Source of the DNA: Stentor roeselii
Lineage: Eukaryota > Ciliophora > Heterotrichea > Heterotrichida > Stentoridae
Assembly (NCBI GenBank): GCA_006503475.1
Contig: RSEH01000156.1
Coordinates: forward strand, 49,366 to 113,365
Length of the DNA stretch: 64,000 bases
Direction: 5' to 3'
Every line of letters starts with the position of its first letter. The stretch's first letter is position 1. Under the pieces are notes generated by a model. The model was not told where the DNA came from. It made no database searches and saw only the letters and a list, made by a program, of their open reading frames with translations. Shown piece by piece: positions 1 to 9,603 of this stretch. Made by a program: the position numbers and the translations under genes.

Positions 1-2645
1 CTGAGTCTCCAAAGATTCGTGGTGTTCTTATCAAAAGCTGAATGTTTCTGCATTGCTCCATCGAAGTAGATGGTCGGGTTATAGTCGACTGCTGCATGAT
101 TAATTTCTATGTAGTCTCGTACTTTAGAGTCTATTACAACGTAAGCTTGGATCATTGGTGACTGGATCCATAAACTTTGCTTGTCGGCAGTGAAGCAGGT
201 TTTAAAGGGACTTGTTACTGATGAACTTGAAGGGTTTTTGTAAAGAATCCCAGCCGCTTGCGGCTGGGTGAAGACTTGGTAATCACTCACTGATCCTTCG
301 AGCGATGATGAACTGCATTTGTTGATTGGAGTTCCTTGAGCGTTTGGATGGTCCCATTTGTAACCGTGGGGAAAGACGATGTATACCCAGCCTTCTCCTG
401 ATAATGAAGCGCTCATTGGAAGAGAAAAATCCATTTCTGTACTTGGATTGTCTATCTCGTATGAACTTGCTGTTACATCTCCTGATAAGGCAGATGGAAG
501 ATCGATTAGTGAAGGAAGTTCGAATGTTTGCTCGTTTAGGATTACTCCTTTTTCGTCTTTTGTTCTCATTGTGAATTTAGGAACGAAACCGGAATATTCA
601 GCATTTTTTACATTTGAGAGTTGGATCCACCTTGAGACACCACTTGATACCACACCATTGAAACCTTTCATTCTTACAAAAACTGGGTCTTTAGTTGTCC
701 CAGCAGTAATCTCACAATATATACTACTAGGAGAGTTATCTGGAAAAGAGCTATCATAAGTACAAGCAAATTCTTGAGTTTCATAAGACTGCAGACCCCA
801 TCCAAGATCTCTTGGAAAGCTATTATTGGAAGTTTGGAATTCCCATTCGATAAGGCCGTCTGCAGGTATATCTACTGAGTTTTCAAGTTGAAACTTGAGC
901 ACATTCCAAGCATCTCTAGTATAATGTAAATACCAAAAGTCAATAGTTGAGAAACTATCCGGGTTAGTTCCAAAGATATATTCAGCTTCCTCCAACTGAT
1001 TCCCATCAGAGTCATAAATCCTAGCAATAAACTTATACTGTCCATAATCCTCCACAGGTATCATAAACCCTGAAGGCACTCCAGCAGTAGTAACCTTAAT
1101 CGAAAGTGGACAACAGTCAACTCCAGTCATCGGACTTTTAATCTGAATCTGAGGAGGACTAAGACTCGAGTCAAATTTACATAAGCTAGCAATAATCTCT
1201 TCCTTTCCAAATGTGCAAGAAACCTGTCCAGTTCCTGCAACAATAACACTAGGACAGTCAATTTTAATCTCCAAGTAATCCTCAGGAGGAACCTTACAAG
1301 AAAGGTAATTCCTCGGATGTATAAAAAAATCAATAGGCCCATAAGATCCGATGGGATTATCAACCCGATGCTTCAACATTTCAACAGAAAATCCTTCAGG
1401 GTACCCGACAGTGCTGATAGTGACATGGCCAGCATTCGGGTTATCATCGATGATCAGCGAGTCAGGGTCATAAGTCTTGATAGCGAAAGCTCCAGTATCT
1501 CCAGATGTTGAAGGGTTATAAGCCTTGACCTTTACTTTAATATACTGACCTGAAACCTTTTTGAAGTTCGCGAAGCTCACCATGTCAGTCGTCACTTCAC
1601 AAGTCACGGAATCTCTGCCGGCGACAGGTTTGAGTCCTTGGAGACTAGTGCAAGAATCACGGATAAGGCCGTTGTAACCTTCTGGGAACACGACACTGAC
1701 CTTCCCACCTTCAGGTACTTCGTTATAAGGCAGGAAGGTGAAGAAGTAAGTACTTGGAGTGTCTGTCATCAGGGGACTTCCAGTGATCTGCACTTTACTC
1801 ACTGTCCCTGCTGCCACTGAAGGGCCGGAAACAGAAGAAGTCCTTGCAAGGACAGTGAAAGTGTTTTCTCTTAATACCTCCAGAGTGATGTCTTCAGTTT
1901 GGCCTGACTTCGGCGGATTCACTATTCCGTACACGTCAAACGTCAACGTCGACTCAGTCAGTCCTCTGGTGAAAGGAGAAAACAGCAAAACTTTATCATT
2001 CTTCGAAATCTCCAGCCCGAGCCAGTCATCCCATTCTTCAACGTAACAAGTCGGCGCTGAAAACGAAAAATCTGATGGAAATATCATCCTCAGCCAGGAA
2101 AACTTCGGGATATATCTGGAAGGAGTCAATTTGAACTTGTATATCGGCGAGTACCTCGCCATCAATGCACCTTCGACTGTCAAAGACACTTCCAGAGAAA
2201 CTGGCTCTTCTGCGATTCCAATGTTTGGGTATAAAGAATTCTCATCTATCACTGTTCCTGACTTTAAAGTTCTCACTTGAAAGACTCCTGTACTTCCTGA
2301 TTCTGATGGATTTTTTATGTTTTCTATTTCGAACTTGTGTGCTCCGGCTTTTATTGTCCCTATGGTTAAGGTCAACTTTCGAGAGTTGACCGAACATGAT
2401 ATAGGGAATGGATCTCGGTCTGTTATACGGAAAGATGAACATGAACTCAAACCTAGGTCATTTTCGTACTGTTTCGGGAAGTCGATCGTCACTGAGGCTT
2501 CTGAGTCGATGTCAGAAGGGATCCAGAAATTGAAATAGTAACGAGAACGGAAACCTTGGTTGTTCCATTCGAGTTCTATTGGCTTTGTTTTGTCTGGGCT
2601 TATCAGCCCACCCTTGCAAATAGTTAGGAATACCAAAAGAAACAT
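1..2645 (-). CDS. Large secreted or surface protein, C-terminus beyond the window edge
   Basis: Reading the minus strand from an ATG at 2645 gives 881 codons with no stop, open at the left edge, so the protein is partial. The N-terminus (MFLLVFLTICKGGLIS) looks like a signal peptide and is followed directly by a polar, beta-rich sequence with scattered cysteines and many Ser/Thr/Pro/Gly residues. This is the make-up of extracellular repeat domains. I see no transmembrane segment in the visible part; an anchor could lie beyond the edge. Recurrent phrases of the type 'FPxGY' (for example VVFPEGYNG and IVFPHGYKW) suggest repeated Ig-like or fibronectin-like modules. The sequence before the ATG is CCCATAAATG, the start context shared by many genes here. 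I do not recognise a family; the secreted or surface location is an inference from the signal peptide and composition. Short plus-strand ORFs in this region are shadows. Confidence 0.8.
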   Translation of the reverse strand, partial: MFLLVFLTICKGGLISPDKTKPIELEWNNQGFRSRYYFNFWIPSDIDSEASVTIDFPKQYENDLGLSSCSSFRITDRDPFPISCSVNSRKLTLTIGTIKAGAHKFEIENIKNPSESGSTGVFQVRTLKSGTVIDENSLYPNIGIAEEPVSLEVSLTVEGALMARYSPIYKFKLTPSRYIPKFSWLRMIFPSDFSFSAPTCYVEEWDDWLGLEISKNDKVLLFSPFTRGLTESTLTFDVYGIVNPPKSGQTEDITLEVLRENTFTVLARTSSVSGPSVAAGTVSKVQITGSPLMTDTPSTYFFTFLPYNEVPEGGKVSVVFPEGYNGLIRDSCTSLQGLKPVAGRDSVTCEVTTDMVSFANFKKVSGQYIKVKVKAYNPSTSGDTGAFAIKTYDPDSLIIDDNPNAGHVTISTVGYPEGFSVEMLKHRVDNPIGSYGPIDFFIHPRNYLSCKVPPEDYLEIKIDCPSVIVAGTGQVSCTFGKEEIIASLCKFDSSLSPPQIQIKSPMTGVDCCPLSIKVTTAGVPSGFMIPVEDYGQYKFIARIYDSDGNQLEEAEYIFGTNPDSFSTIDFWYLHYTRDAWNVLKFQLENSVDIPADGLIEWEFQTSNNSFPRDLGWGLQSYETQEFACTYDSSFPDNSPSSIYCEITAGTTKDPVFVRMKGFNGVVSSGVSRWIQLSNVKNAEYSGFVPKFTMRTKDEKGVILNEQTFELPSLIDLPSALSGDVTASSYEIDNPSTEMDFSLPMSASLSGEGWVYIVFPHGYKWDHPNAQGTPINKCSSSSLEGSVSDYQVFTQPQAAGILYKNPSSSSVTSPFKTCFTADKQSLWIQSPMIQAYVVIDSKVRDYIEINHAAVDYNPTIYFDGAMQKHSAFDKNTTNLWRL

Positions 2646-4433
2646 TTATGGGTAATGGCTTGGATTTAGATAAATTTGGTTGGAGCTTATTGAAGTCATC
2701 CTAAATTAGAATTTAAAGTCTGGAATTTCGGTATTGAGAGTATTAAAGTTGAAATATGAATCCTTTCGGAGGAATTTTGAATTTGAAAGAAGGGTTAAAA
2801 TATTTTGGATTTTTTATAAGAAGATAAAATTTTTATAATAGACTGCTATAAGTTTAAAGATTTATAAAACTTGGATTATAAAAATTGTTAAGATTTGGTA
2901 TAGTAAATTAATTCTGTTAAAGATATGAGTTTAAAAAGCATATTATTGAGTAAACCAGATGATTAATCTTAATTAAAGATTTTAATCTTAAAGAATATTA
3001 TAAAATAAACCCAATATCATAAATCTAAGTTTTCACTTTCCTCTCTTATAGAATTTTCATCAAATACTTCATCAGTCTAAGAGTTATTTTAAAGTTGTCA
3101 AGAACTGTTCTGTTCTTTTTAATCTCTGGAGATTTTCTTGTCTGATTCGGTCATTAGCAACAAGTTTCGCAAATTTTTGATGATGATCTATCAGATGTTC
3201 TTCCAAGATGATGTTAATCGACTCGAAATAGTATAGTTGCTCGGCAAGCCCTCCTGTATAATTTCCTAATTTTTTTCAGTAAAAAAGAAGTTTAAGGTCT
3301 TATGGTATCTACTGCATAAGATACCATCTGGATATGCTCTAGATTATGCACTTAAATGTAGTTCTAGATGATTTTATATATTAATTTCATTTTTATGTGT
3401 TCTAACTTGTGAGTATTTACTACTTCTATAGTCATATTCTATAATAAAAGATTGGTAAAGAGTGCTATTTATCTTACGGTATCTGACATTACAGTGCATT
3501 AAATTGTCTTGATCAAATAAAAGAGAAATAATATCTAATTTATAAATTTTTGGTTATGTCTAAACTTCTTAAAGTATCATTATTATAAATTTGGCTTTCA
3601 TAATTTTAATCTGCATAATAAATAAATATAAGATTTGCAATACTTTAACTTGAAGATGATAAAGATGAATAAGTTTTTTTTATTCAGCTTCTAATCAGTA
3701 TGATCTTCATAAATAAATGAAGTATTTTTTGTTAAAATTTTCATGCGTATAGTTTTCATATTTCATCATTGTAATTATCTCTTATATGAAGCTAATCGTT
3801 TTATATGACATCTTGCTGATATCAACTATTGCGATTTAGGCCAAACAATGTTGAACATTTTACTGAAGATTAGATTACCTTCTTGTCTACCAAGATCCTC
3901 TTCAATTTAGTTCTGGAAAATTATTGATTGTAAGCAGTGAATAATTTTATCAGACTAATCAAAACAGGATAGTAATTCGTTTAAAGCCAACTTAAATAAC
4001 TTACTCCTTTGAAATTAACATTTCCAATATATTAACAGCATCATTATCATTTATTTAAGTAAAATGAATTAGAAATACTTATAAAATAATAAGATATAAA
4101 GAGTGAATTTTAAAGATCAATTAACTATTGCATATTAACTTCAGATTTTATACGAGATTGTAGATTACTTTTGTGTGACCATGATAATTTATTATTATAA
4201 GGTGGATGAGTGAACTTCATTTTATATGCTAGTGAGACACAAAAAAAACAGTTATATATGATGATATTTAATCTATGAAATATTCAATTAAATCTATAAA
4301 TTTTTGTATTTATATGTTTATTAAATCCAATCACCAAAATACACATATTAAATCCTCCAACTTTCCCAATAAACCCTCTCAATGAACCCACGAATAACTA
4401 CCTCAATCTAAAATCCTCTAATTAAGCTCAAAC
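2646..4433. other. Gene-poor AT-rich stretch with decayed coding fragments
   Basis: About 1.8 kb without an intact ORF in an otherwise very dense window. Most of it is AT-rich with stops in all frames. Two short minus-strand stretches (3084-3266 and about 3838-3905) still read like protein. The right end, close to 4434, must hold the 3' end of the Jupiter-like gene; the left end holds the promoter of the surface-protein gene. I see no tRNA or other RNA gene. Confidence 0.6.
3084..3266 (-). pseudogene. Fragment of a decayed protein gene (C-terminal 60 codons)
   Basis: The minus strand reads 60 codons into a TAA stop at 3084-3086. The sequence is charged and helical (for example LVANDRIRQENLQRLKRTEQ) and looks like a real C-terminus, not random AT-rich DNA. 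There is no ATG. The frame is closed upstream by a TGA four codons before the fragment (its first base at about 3276), and I find no GT placed 15 or 16 nt before a usable AG that would splice round it. A further stretch at about 3838-3905 on the same strand reads IEEDLGRQEGNLIFSKMFNI and then also stops. The simplest reading is a decayed gene; an unrecognised multi-intron gene is possible. The family is not recognised. Confidence 0.4.
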
Positions 4434-5285
4434 TTATCCAAACATAATCGAGCTCTGTCCTCCAGGTGGATTACTAACCTTAACCGAGTTTTTTACCTGA
4501 AAGTTATTACCCTGTTGCCTAGCATCATTGGCTCCTCCCTTGAACATAAGTCCACTAAACGCATCAATGGGTCCTTCATTCGAAGCCCCGAACCTCTGAG
4601 GCTGTCCAATTTTCTGTGTCGGGAAATTATTTTGTCCAACAAAAGCCGGAGATTCTCGATGGGCATAGTTGTATTCTTTTCCTCCTTGATGAAAGTGTCT
4701 TTCCGGCTCTTTGTAATTAACATCTTGCCCCTTGCTGAAGTTCTTTTCCATCAAAAACTGACCTTGAGGCGGGTACGTCGGGCTTTTACTTGCAAATTGG
4801 TTGAAATCAGGAGGCTTTGAACTTTCGGGCTGCTTGAAATAATTCACTTCAGCTGGACGGAAGTAGTTGTTTGATGGAAAGTCGATTGGCTTGTAATGGG
4901 CTTCTTCTTTGTTTTGGAAGTAGTTTTGGTTTACACCGTAGTCTGGAGGTGCGTAGTTCTCGCTTGGGATTAATGGGTCTGCCTTTGCGTTGCTTTTCAA
5001 ATGAGAGTAACTTGGGTTTGGAGGCATTTTGTTTACTTGTTGAGAGTAAATTGGAGGGTGTTGGCCGGCACGTGGGGGCTTTTCGTTTTGCTGGAAATCT
5101 TCAGTTTCGTATGGGTTTCTGTTACCTTCTCGGGATCTGAATGGGTCTTGGATTGCATGACGCTTTCCAGAATTTTTTGATGGGTTTTGAGGCTCTTCCC
5201 ATCCTAAGTTGATAGATGAAGCTCCTCCTGGGGCGTATTTAACTTTAACAGAAGTGAAATTAGTACCGTATTTATACTCGCCCAT
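4434..5285 (-). CDS. Jupiter/HN1-like microtubule-associated protein
   Basis: A 283-residue, mostly disordered protein rich in Pro, Asn, Gln and Lys. What identifies it is the Jupiter/HN1 (JPT1/JPT2) signature at both ends: APGGASSINLGWEEP near residues 18-32 matches the family's PPGGxSxxxLGFDEP, and the last residues, NPPGGQSSIMFG, match the family's C-terminal NPPGGKSSLVLG. The middle is unrelated low-complexity sequence with repeated 'F/Y-P' elements. Known family members are small and bind microtubules or act as adaptors; this one is about twice the usual length because of the disordered middle. The start is ATG in the context AATAAATGG. No transmembrane or signal sequence. Function in this organism, perhaps cortical or ciliary microtubules, is inferred. 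Confidence 0.6.
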   Translation of the reverse strand: MGEYKYGTNFTSVKVKYAPGGASSINLGWEEPQNPSKNSGKRHAIQDPFRSREGNRNPYETEDFQQNEKPPRAGQHPPIYSQQVNKMPPNPSYSHLKSNAKADPLIPSENYAPPDYGVNQNYFQNKEEAHYKPIDFPSNNYFRPAEVNYFKQPESSKPPDFNQFASKSPTYPPQGQFLMEKNFSKGQDVNYKEPERHFHQGGKEYNYAHRESPAFVGQNNFPTQKIGQPQRFGASNEGPIDAFSGLMFKGGANDARQQGNNFQVKNSVKVSNPPGGQSSIMFG

Positions 5286-5349
5286 TTATTAAATCAAGAA
5301 ACTAAACAAAGTATAATTGAATCCTTATATCAGTCTTAAACCTGAGTAC

Positions 5350-5760
5350 CTATACTAATTCTAACTCCATATGAGGAATTGTAGCAGTGCCAGTTCTGGC
5401 TTTCAGATTTTGGGAATTATTGAAAAATAATGTGGCGGATTTTTTTTCGATATAGTATCTTAGCTCCTCAATTGATAGATGCGATATTTCAGTGGTAGAC
5501 AAGCAATGCATGCATCGAATTAAAGTATTATTTACTTCATTGATATAAGAGAAAGGTTTAGTCGAGTAAATTCTTAGATTTCTTGAAGCTAATTGAGTAT
5601 TTTCACTATATGCTATAAGAGGTTGATTTGATAGAAGACCCTGGCTTTGAAAAGTGAATCTAGAGCAAGATTTTAAGTATTTAAAACGAATCTCTTCTAC
5701 AGAAAGATCTTCATTTCCACTTTCATAAAAAATCTTAGAGGTGATGTATATATCTCCCAT
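5350..5760 (-). CDS. Hypothetical protein, 136 aa
   Basis: Small complete ORF, ATG at 5760, stop at 5350, lying 64 bp upstream of the Jupiter-like gene's start in the same orientation. Two similar segments are visible: DLSVEEIRFKYL near residues 18-29 and HLSIEELRYYIE near residues 94-105. The 'S(V/I)EE(I/L)R' pattern recalls the short helix found in Nup98-type proteins, but this is too short to assign. The composition is normal for a soluble protein, with several cysteines and no membrane segment. The ORF is longer than expected by chance in this AT-rich DNA and has normal codon use, so I think it is real. Confidence 0.6.
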   Translation of the reverse strand: MGDIYITSKIFYESGNEDLSVEEIRFKYLKSCSRFTFQSQGLLSNQPLIAYSENTQLASRNLRIYSTKPFSYINEVNNTLIRCMHCLSTTEISHLSIEELRYYIEKKSATLFFNNSQNLKARTGTATIPHMELELV

Positions 5761-6309
5761 TTTGTACTTTTATATAGTTCTGTGATAAAATGAATTAGAT
5801 TTCAAGTATTTGATTTAGGTTAAGACTAAAGGAGTAAACCCTAATAGTATAGATCTGTTTTTATGAACGAATAAAAGTTTCTTAAGTATATAGCATTAAT
5901 AGAATATGAAATTTGAGCAACTCTAGACAATTGACTTGGATAATTTTTATCTTTTTATTTAAAAAGATAGTAGTCTCTTTCAACTGATAAATTTCTTTCT
6001 TATTAATAAATAACCAAATCGAATCTCAGAGAAATATTTCCTTTTTTTTACTCCTCCTAATATACTTAAAAAAAATTTATAAATTAAGTAATATCACTTA
6101 ATTTGTTAATTAATAGTTCTGAACTTAATTTTCCAAGTTTCCATCATCCAATTAACATCTAATTTCCAAGAACCCCTGCCAAATCCAAATCAATTCAAAA
6201 TCCAATTCTTCCATTTCTAATAATAGAGTAACGCTACTAAATCATTACAAATAATAATAAATAGTTTAGTTGATAGTTGATTACTATTCTTTGCATAAAT
6301 AAATAATAA
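5761..6309. promoter_or_regulatory. AT-rich divergent intergenic region
   Basis: 549 bp between the divergent starts at 5760 (minus) and 6310 (plus). It must contain the promoters of both genes. It is very AT-rich, with poly-A and poly-T tracts around 6040-6075. No ORF, RNA gene or repeat array is seen. Confidence 0.5.
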
Positions 6310-7725
6310 ATGTCTCTGGGTCCTTCGCCAACGACAAAAAAAGTGGTAAATCTGATATTCCCAGATTCTCAATCATTAAAACCAGATTCAGCCCTGCTAC
6401 CAAATCAACCAAGAATCACAAAAATTCCCTTCACTCGTCCTTCACCTCATCCATCATTTACCCAAAAAAAATCCTTATTCAAGAACCTTCCAGGTCTAAA
6501 ATCAAAATTTAGCATTCGTTGTGTGACAAGGCAAGTCTTTCGCCCAAGTGATTCTGTTGCACAAGATTCAAGTCCAGGAACTTTTCTTCATTCAGACCGA
6601 TCAAAAGGTTCTCAAAATGACAACCTTGAAGCAAACAAAGGAAAAAAAACAAGAATCTTCCGTCAGCCGAGTACTTCAAGTTTAAAAGACTTGGAAATAA
6701 ACAAGGCCCAAAACAATATTTTGATCAGGAATCATTCAATTAACTGGATAAGAACTCGAAAGACGTCAAATGGAAGAGATTTAGACCTTTATCACTGTTC
6801 CAGGTTCTTATCAACTCAGAAAATTACTTCATTTTATCAATTACTTGCGGTTTTTTATGAAAGTCCTACTGTTTTTCCATACTTTAATAAAAATACTAAA
6901 GAGTTTTGCAGGGAAAAGTGGAGATTGAAAAACAACGGAAATTTTGAAGAAAACGGGCAGATCAAAAGGAAGAGGAAAAGAAAATTGGCCTGGTTTTTTA
7001 AGAAGGAAACTCTTATTCCTGTGTTAGAAACTAGGCACTTTAACCCTGTTGAAGTTATTTTCAATAAAAATTTTATTGTGTTCAACTTTGAGTCCCTTTG
7101 CATTGGCAGAAGTACTCAAACTCGTCCTGGGATTATAAAGATTCTTCAGAAACTTTCAGGGTATTTTCATTTGATCGTGGTTTCTTCTCATTTGGCTGAT
7201 CAGTCAGCTCAGATTATAGAAAGTTTCATGTCACTTGGGATCAAACTTTCAGCATTTTATAATGTACAGGGTCAGACTTTGAAAAATTTTAAATTTGTTG
7301 ATTATTCTGAGGTTTTTGACGACTTCGAAATTACATCACCTCTGACACAGGTGTTGATTGTCAGCAACCACACTTTATATGACTTAGAAGAAAACTTCGA
7401 GCATGTTGGCTCGAAATTTGGCTCTAAACTTAAGTTAAATTGTGAAAAAGTCCCTGCAGTTAGAAACAAGTTTGAAGAATCCCCCATCGTTCTATTGTTA
7501 CCTGGGTTTACTTCAGGAAGATCTGTAAAGACTTTAAAGGAAATTTCCAGAATTTTGATAAAAAGTCCGATTCGGATTCCTTTGATAAATTTTTTTGAAA
7601 TATGTAAAAATGTGAATATTTTCACAAATGACTTGCCCAGTTTGGTGCTAAAAAATTATCTTTCTGTCGATTCTCAGTTCACAGAAAGATACTCGTTTTT
7701 GTATAGTCAGTATTTCATTGTTTAA
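6310..7725 (+). CDS. NIF/FCP1-like HAD domain protein lacking the catalytic aspartates
   Basis: 471 residues. Residues 1-230 are basic and low in structure. Residues about 253-445 match the FCP1/SCP (NLI-interacting factor) phosphatase fold: a first beta strand (FIVFNFESL, 255-263), then TRPGIIKILQKLSGYFHLIV (271-290, the family's RPGxxxFLxxxxxxFEIVVFT), a middle segment leading to QVLIVSNHTLYD (the strand that normally carries VDNSP), and a C-terminal helix. The nucleophile motif DLDxT/V is replaced by NFES, so the phosphoenzyme aspartate and the acid/base aspartate are both missing. In known enzymes these are essential for dephosphorylating Ser/Thr, for example on the RNA polymerase II tail. 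This protein is therefore probably a binding module, not an enzyme. Start ATG in AATAAATGT. Confidence 0.65.
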   Translation: MSLGPSPTTKKVVNLIFPDSQSLKPDSALLPNQPRITKIPFTRPSPHPSFTQKKSLFKNLPGLKSKFSIRCVTRQVFRPSDSVAQDSSPGTFLHSDRSKGSQNDNLEANKGKKTRIFRQPSTSSLKDLEINKAQNNILIRNHSINWIRTRKTSNGRDLDLYHCSRFLSTQKITSFYQLLAVFYESPTVFPYFNKNTKEFCREKWRLKNNGNFEENGQIKRKRKRKLAWFFKKETLIPVLETRHFNPVEVIFNKNFIVFNFESLCIGRSTQTRPGIIKILQKLSGYFHLIVVSSHLADQSAQIIESFMSLGIKLSAFYNVQGQTLKNFKFVDYSEVFDDFEITSPLTQVLIVSNHTLYDLEENFEHVGSKFGSKLKLNCEKVPAVRNKFEESPIVLLLPGFTSGRSVKTLKEISRILIKSPIRIPLINFFEICKNVNIFTNDLPSLVLKNYLSVDSQFTERYSFLYSQYFIV

Positions 7726-7735
7726 CCATAAATAA

Positions 7736-8488
7736 TTAAGAATTAATCTTTTCGACAAGGCTTAGGTAAAAGTCTCTCAGGAACTTGTACTCGAAAGATG
7801 CACGACTTTTCCATATAGGAAGATCGTCGAGATTGTTGAGATTGCTTGATAGGAACTCATATAAATATTCTCCGTTTTCTTCTCTTTCTAATAAAAACTC
7901 CATTGATCTGTCTTTTTTGCCTGCTACAGCCCTGTACTTTTCCTGGCCTTCATAAATCTCTTGAATATCAATCAAAGTTAGAGACTGAAACATCTTAATC
8001 GTTTGTTGATATTCTTTTAAGACATTATCTAAACATTTCTTCTTTTCCGTCAAATTTCTAATTTGTTCATCAGCTTCTAACACCTTACTCTTAACTTCAA
8101 CAATTTCCGAGTTAATTTGATTAACTTTTTCTTCAGACTTTTCAAAAATTTCAATTTTTTTTTCATCTAAGTTTTGAATATCCTTTTGAATTTTTCCACA
8201 AATCTCATTGAAGTTGACAGGATTTCGACAAATGACAGGATTAATTAGTTCAAGAGCTTGTTCCAATTTTTCAAAACAACTCGAAGTCATTTTCTGTGAT
8301 TCTTGAATTTTTTCAGAGTCATCAAGGTAGATGAAAGGTTTAATCGGAAAGTTTTTGCTAATCATAGTTTCAGATTTCAAGCAAGGGGCAGGCAAGACTT
8401 GATGATTATGTTGATTCAAGACAGGTCTGGCAGTATAAGTGAAACTTTTCAGGTCTTTCCCGGTTCTTTTAAAGTGATTGTTTTCCAT
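7736..8488 (-). CDS. Coiled-coil protein, 250 aa
   Basis: Complete ORF from ATG 8488 to stop 7736, convergent with the NIF-like gene and only 10 bp from it. Residues 1-60 are basic and unstructured. Residues about 65-175 are a continuous heptad-like helix rich in Glu, Lys and Ile (for example QINSEIVEVKSKVLEADEQI). The C-terminal 70 residues are compact, aromatic and acidic. No membrane segment, no known catalytic motif. Coiled-coil proteins of this size are common in ciliate basal bodies and cilia, but nothing here fixes the location. Confidence 0.75.
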   Translation of the reverse strand: MENNHFKRTGKDLKSFTYTARPVLNQHNHQVLPAPCLKSETMISKNFPIKPFIYLDDSEKIQESQKMTSSCFEKLEQALELINPVICRNPVNFNEICGKIQKDIQNLDEKKIEIFEKSEEKVNQINSEIVEVKSKVLEADEQIRNLTEKKKCLDNVLKEYQQTIKMFQSLTLIDIQEIYEGQEKYRAVAGKKDRSMEFLLEREENGEYLYEFLSSNLNNLDDLPIWKSRASFEYKFLRDFYLSLVEKINS

Positions 8489-8618
8489 ATTCTTATAAAG
8501 TAATATTTTGACTTGAATGCTGAAAGGTGGGGAAAAGAATATTGAGTGGCATTAACGAATTCTTAATCCTGGGGCATCAAAATTTGGAAAATAAAAACAT
8601 CAACATTTTTAATCTTTA

Positions 8619-9533
8619 TTAAGATACTACCTGCGGCTTTACTACAAAAACCACTTCAGAATGTGAACGAGATGATCTGTGAGTCTTTGATTCTAAATAT
8701 TTTTGAGAAATCCTTGGAGGTCTGTTGCTTGTTTCCAACAAAAACGCGACATCAGAAAAAGTCACTTCAGGTCTAGCCGAGTCAGCAGTTTTAAATAAAA
8801 ACCCTGGCAAGTTCCTCTTGATTTCATTCTTACCTTTCATCATCTGATATGCAGACTTGGCCAAGTCAAGAGTATTCGAAGTGAGACTTTCATGGTTTTC
8901 ATGATTTTCCTTGTGGTCCAAGCCCATGAAGTCAAAAATAGACGAAAGCAAAGAATGAATAATTTTCGAAGTACTCAAAGATTCGATTTTTACTTGAGTG
9001 AAAAGACTGAAAGACTTGACCAAAGTAGCTATTTTTCAGTTACCTTCAGTTAACCTGCTATTTTTCAAGTAAAATTCAATTCTTTCAAATGTTTTAAGCA
9101 CTTTTAAAGGCGTGGCCAGGTAGTTCATCATCACTTCCCTCGGATTTACTTTCATCCCTCTTGTGTTAATTGAATGATCAAGTTCTCCAAAGACCATTAA
9201 AAAGCAAATAAAGAGTTTTTCTGAGTCTTCATTCGACTTTTCTCTTTTAATCGCCTAGTTATTTCTTACAAGTATTTTTCTTTCATTAAACCTGGAAAGC
9301 GAGTCTTTTAAACCTTCCTCTAAGAACTTCGGAACCATTCTTTTATTGCAAGGATTAAAACTGTTTAAAGCCTTGGCAGTTTGCAAGTCTTTAAACGATT
9401 CACAGCTTGATTCTCTCTGATGTCCTGACTTTTTCAAGTTAACACTAAGTTCTCGATTAAAAGGACGTTTTAAAGCTAACTTGCTTGTAGGCAGCTTTGA
9501 AAAACTCGGGGTTTTAACGACTGAGGAAGACAT
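8619..9533 (-). CDS. Hypothetical 294-aa protein encoded in three exons
   Basis: Two ORFs and the sequence between them form one gene after removal of two 15-nt introns, 9255-9269 (GTAAGAAATAACTAG) and 9029-9043 (GTAACTGAAAAATAG). Exon 1 is 9533-9270, exon 2 is 9254-9044 and exon 3 is 9028-8619. The joins read ERKIL/AIKREKSN and NSRLTE/ATLVKSF and keep one frame throughout; exon 2 has no stop. The N-terminal 90 residues are basic and Ser-rich; the middle (about 95-200) is a predicted helical globular domain (LFICFLMVFGELDH, then MNYLATPLKVLKTFERIEF); the C-terminus is basic. No family recognised. The start, ATG 9533, is divergent from the phosphodiesterase gene with 70 bp between the two start codons. 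Confidence 0.8.
9029..9043 (-). other. 15-nt intron 2 of the 8619-9533 gene
   Basis: Read on the minus strand: GTAACTGAAAAATAG, exactly 15 nt. It interrupts a codon after its first base (phase 1). Retention gives an in-frame TGA; removal restores the frame into the downstream exon. Confidence 0.85.
9255..9269 (-). other. 15-nt intron 1 of the 8619-9533 gene
   Basis: Read on the minus strand: GTAAGAAATAACTAG. It starts GT, ends TAG and is exactly 15 nt. If retained, its TAG stops the protein in frame; when removed the flanking exons join in frame (AAA ATA CTT / GCG ATT AAA). Confidence 0.85.
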
Positions 9534-9603
9534 ATTAACGATTATTTAAAAATGAAGCTTTGATTGAGTGAAAATCACTTTTTTTAATGGCAATGAAAAT
9601 CGA

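Noticed and set aside
379-759. Plus-strand 126-codon ORF
   Set aside because: It lies opposite the 881-codon minus-strand frame, which has a signal peptide and normal protein composition; this ORF is its shadow.
3302-3327. Inverted repeat ATGGTATCT ... AGATACCAT with an 8-nt loop
   Set aside because: A single 9-bp hairpin in AT-rich decayed sequence; no partner copy, no flanking gene that would suggest a terminator or attachment site.
9568-9603. Upstream extension of the phosphodiesterase ORF from a GTG
   Set aside because: Eukaryotic nuclear genes rarely start at GTG; the first ATG in frame is 9604 and no intron explains an upstream exon.
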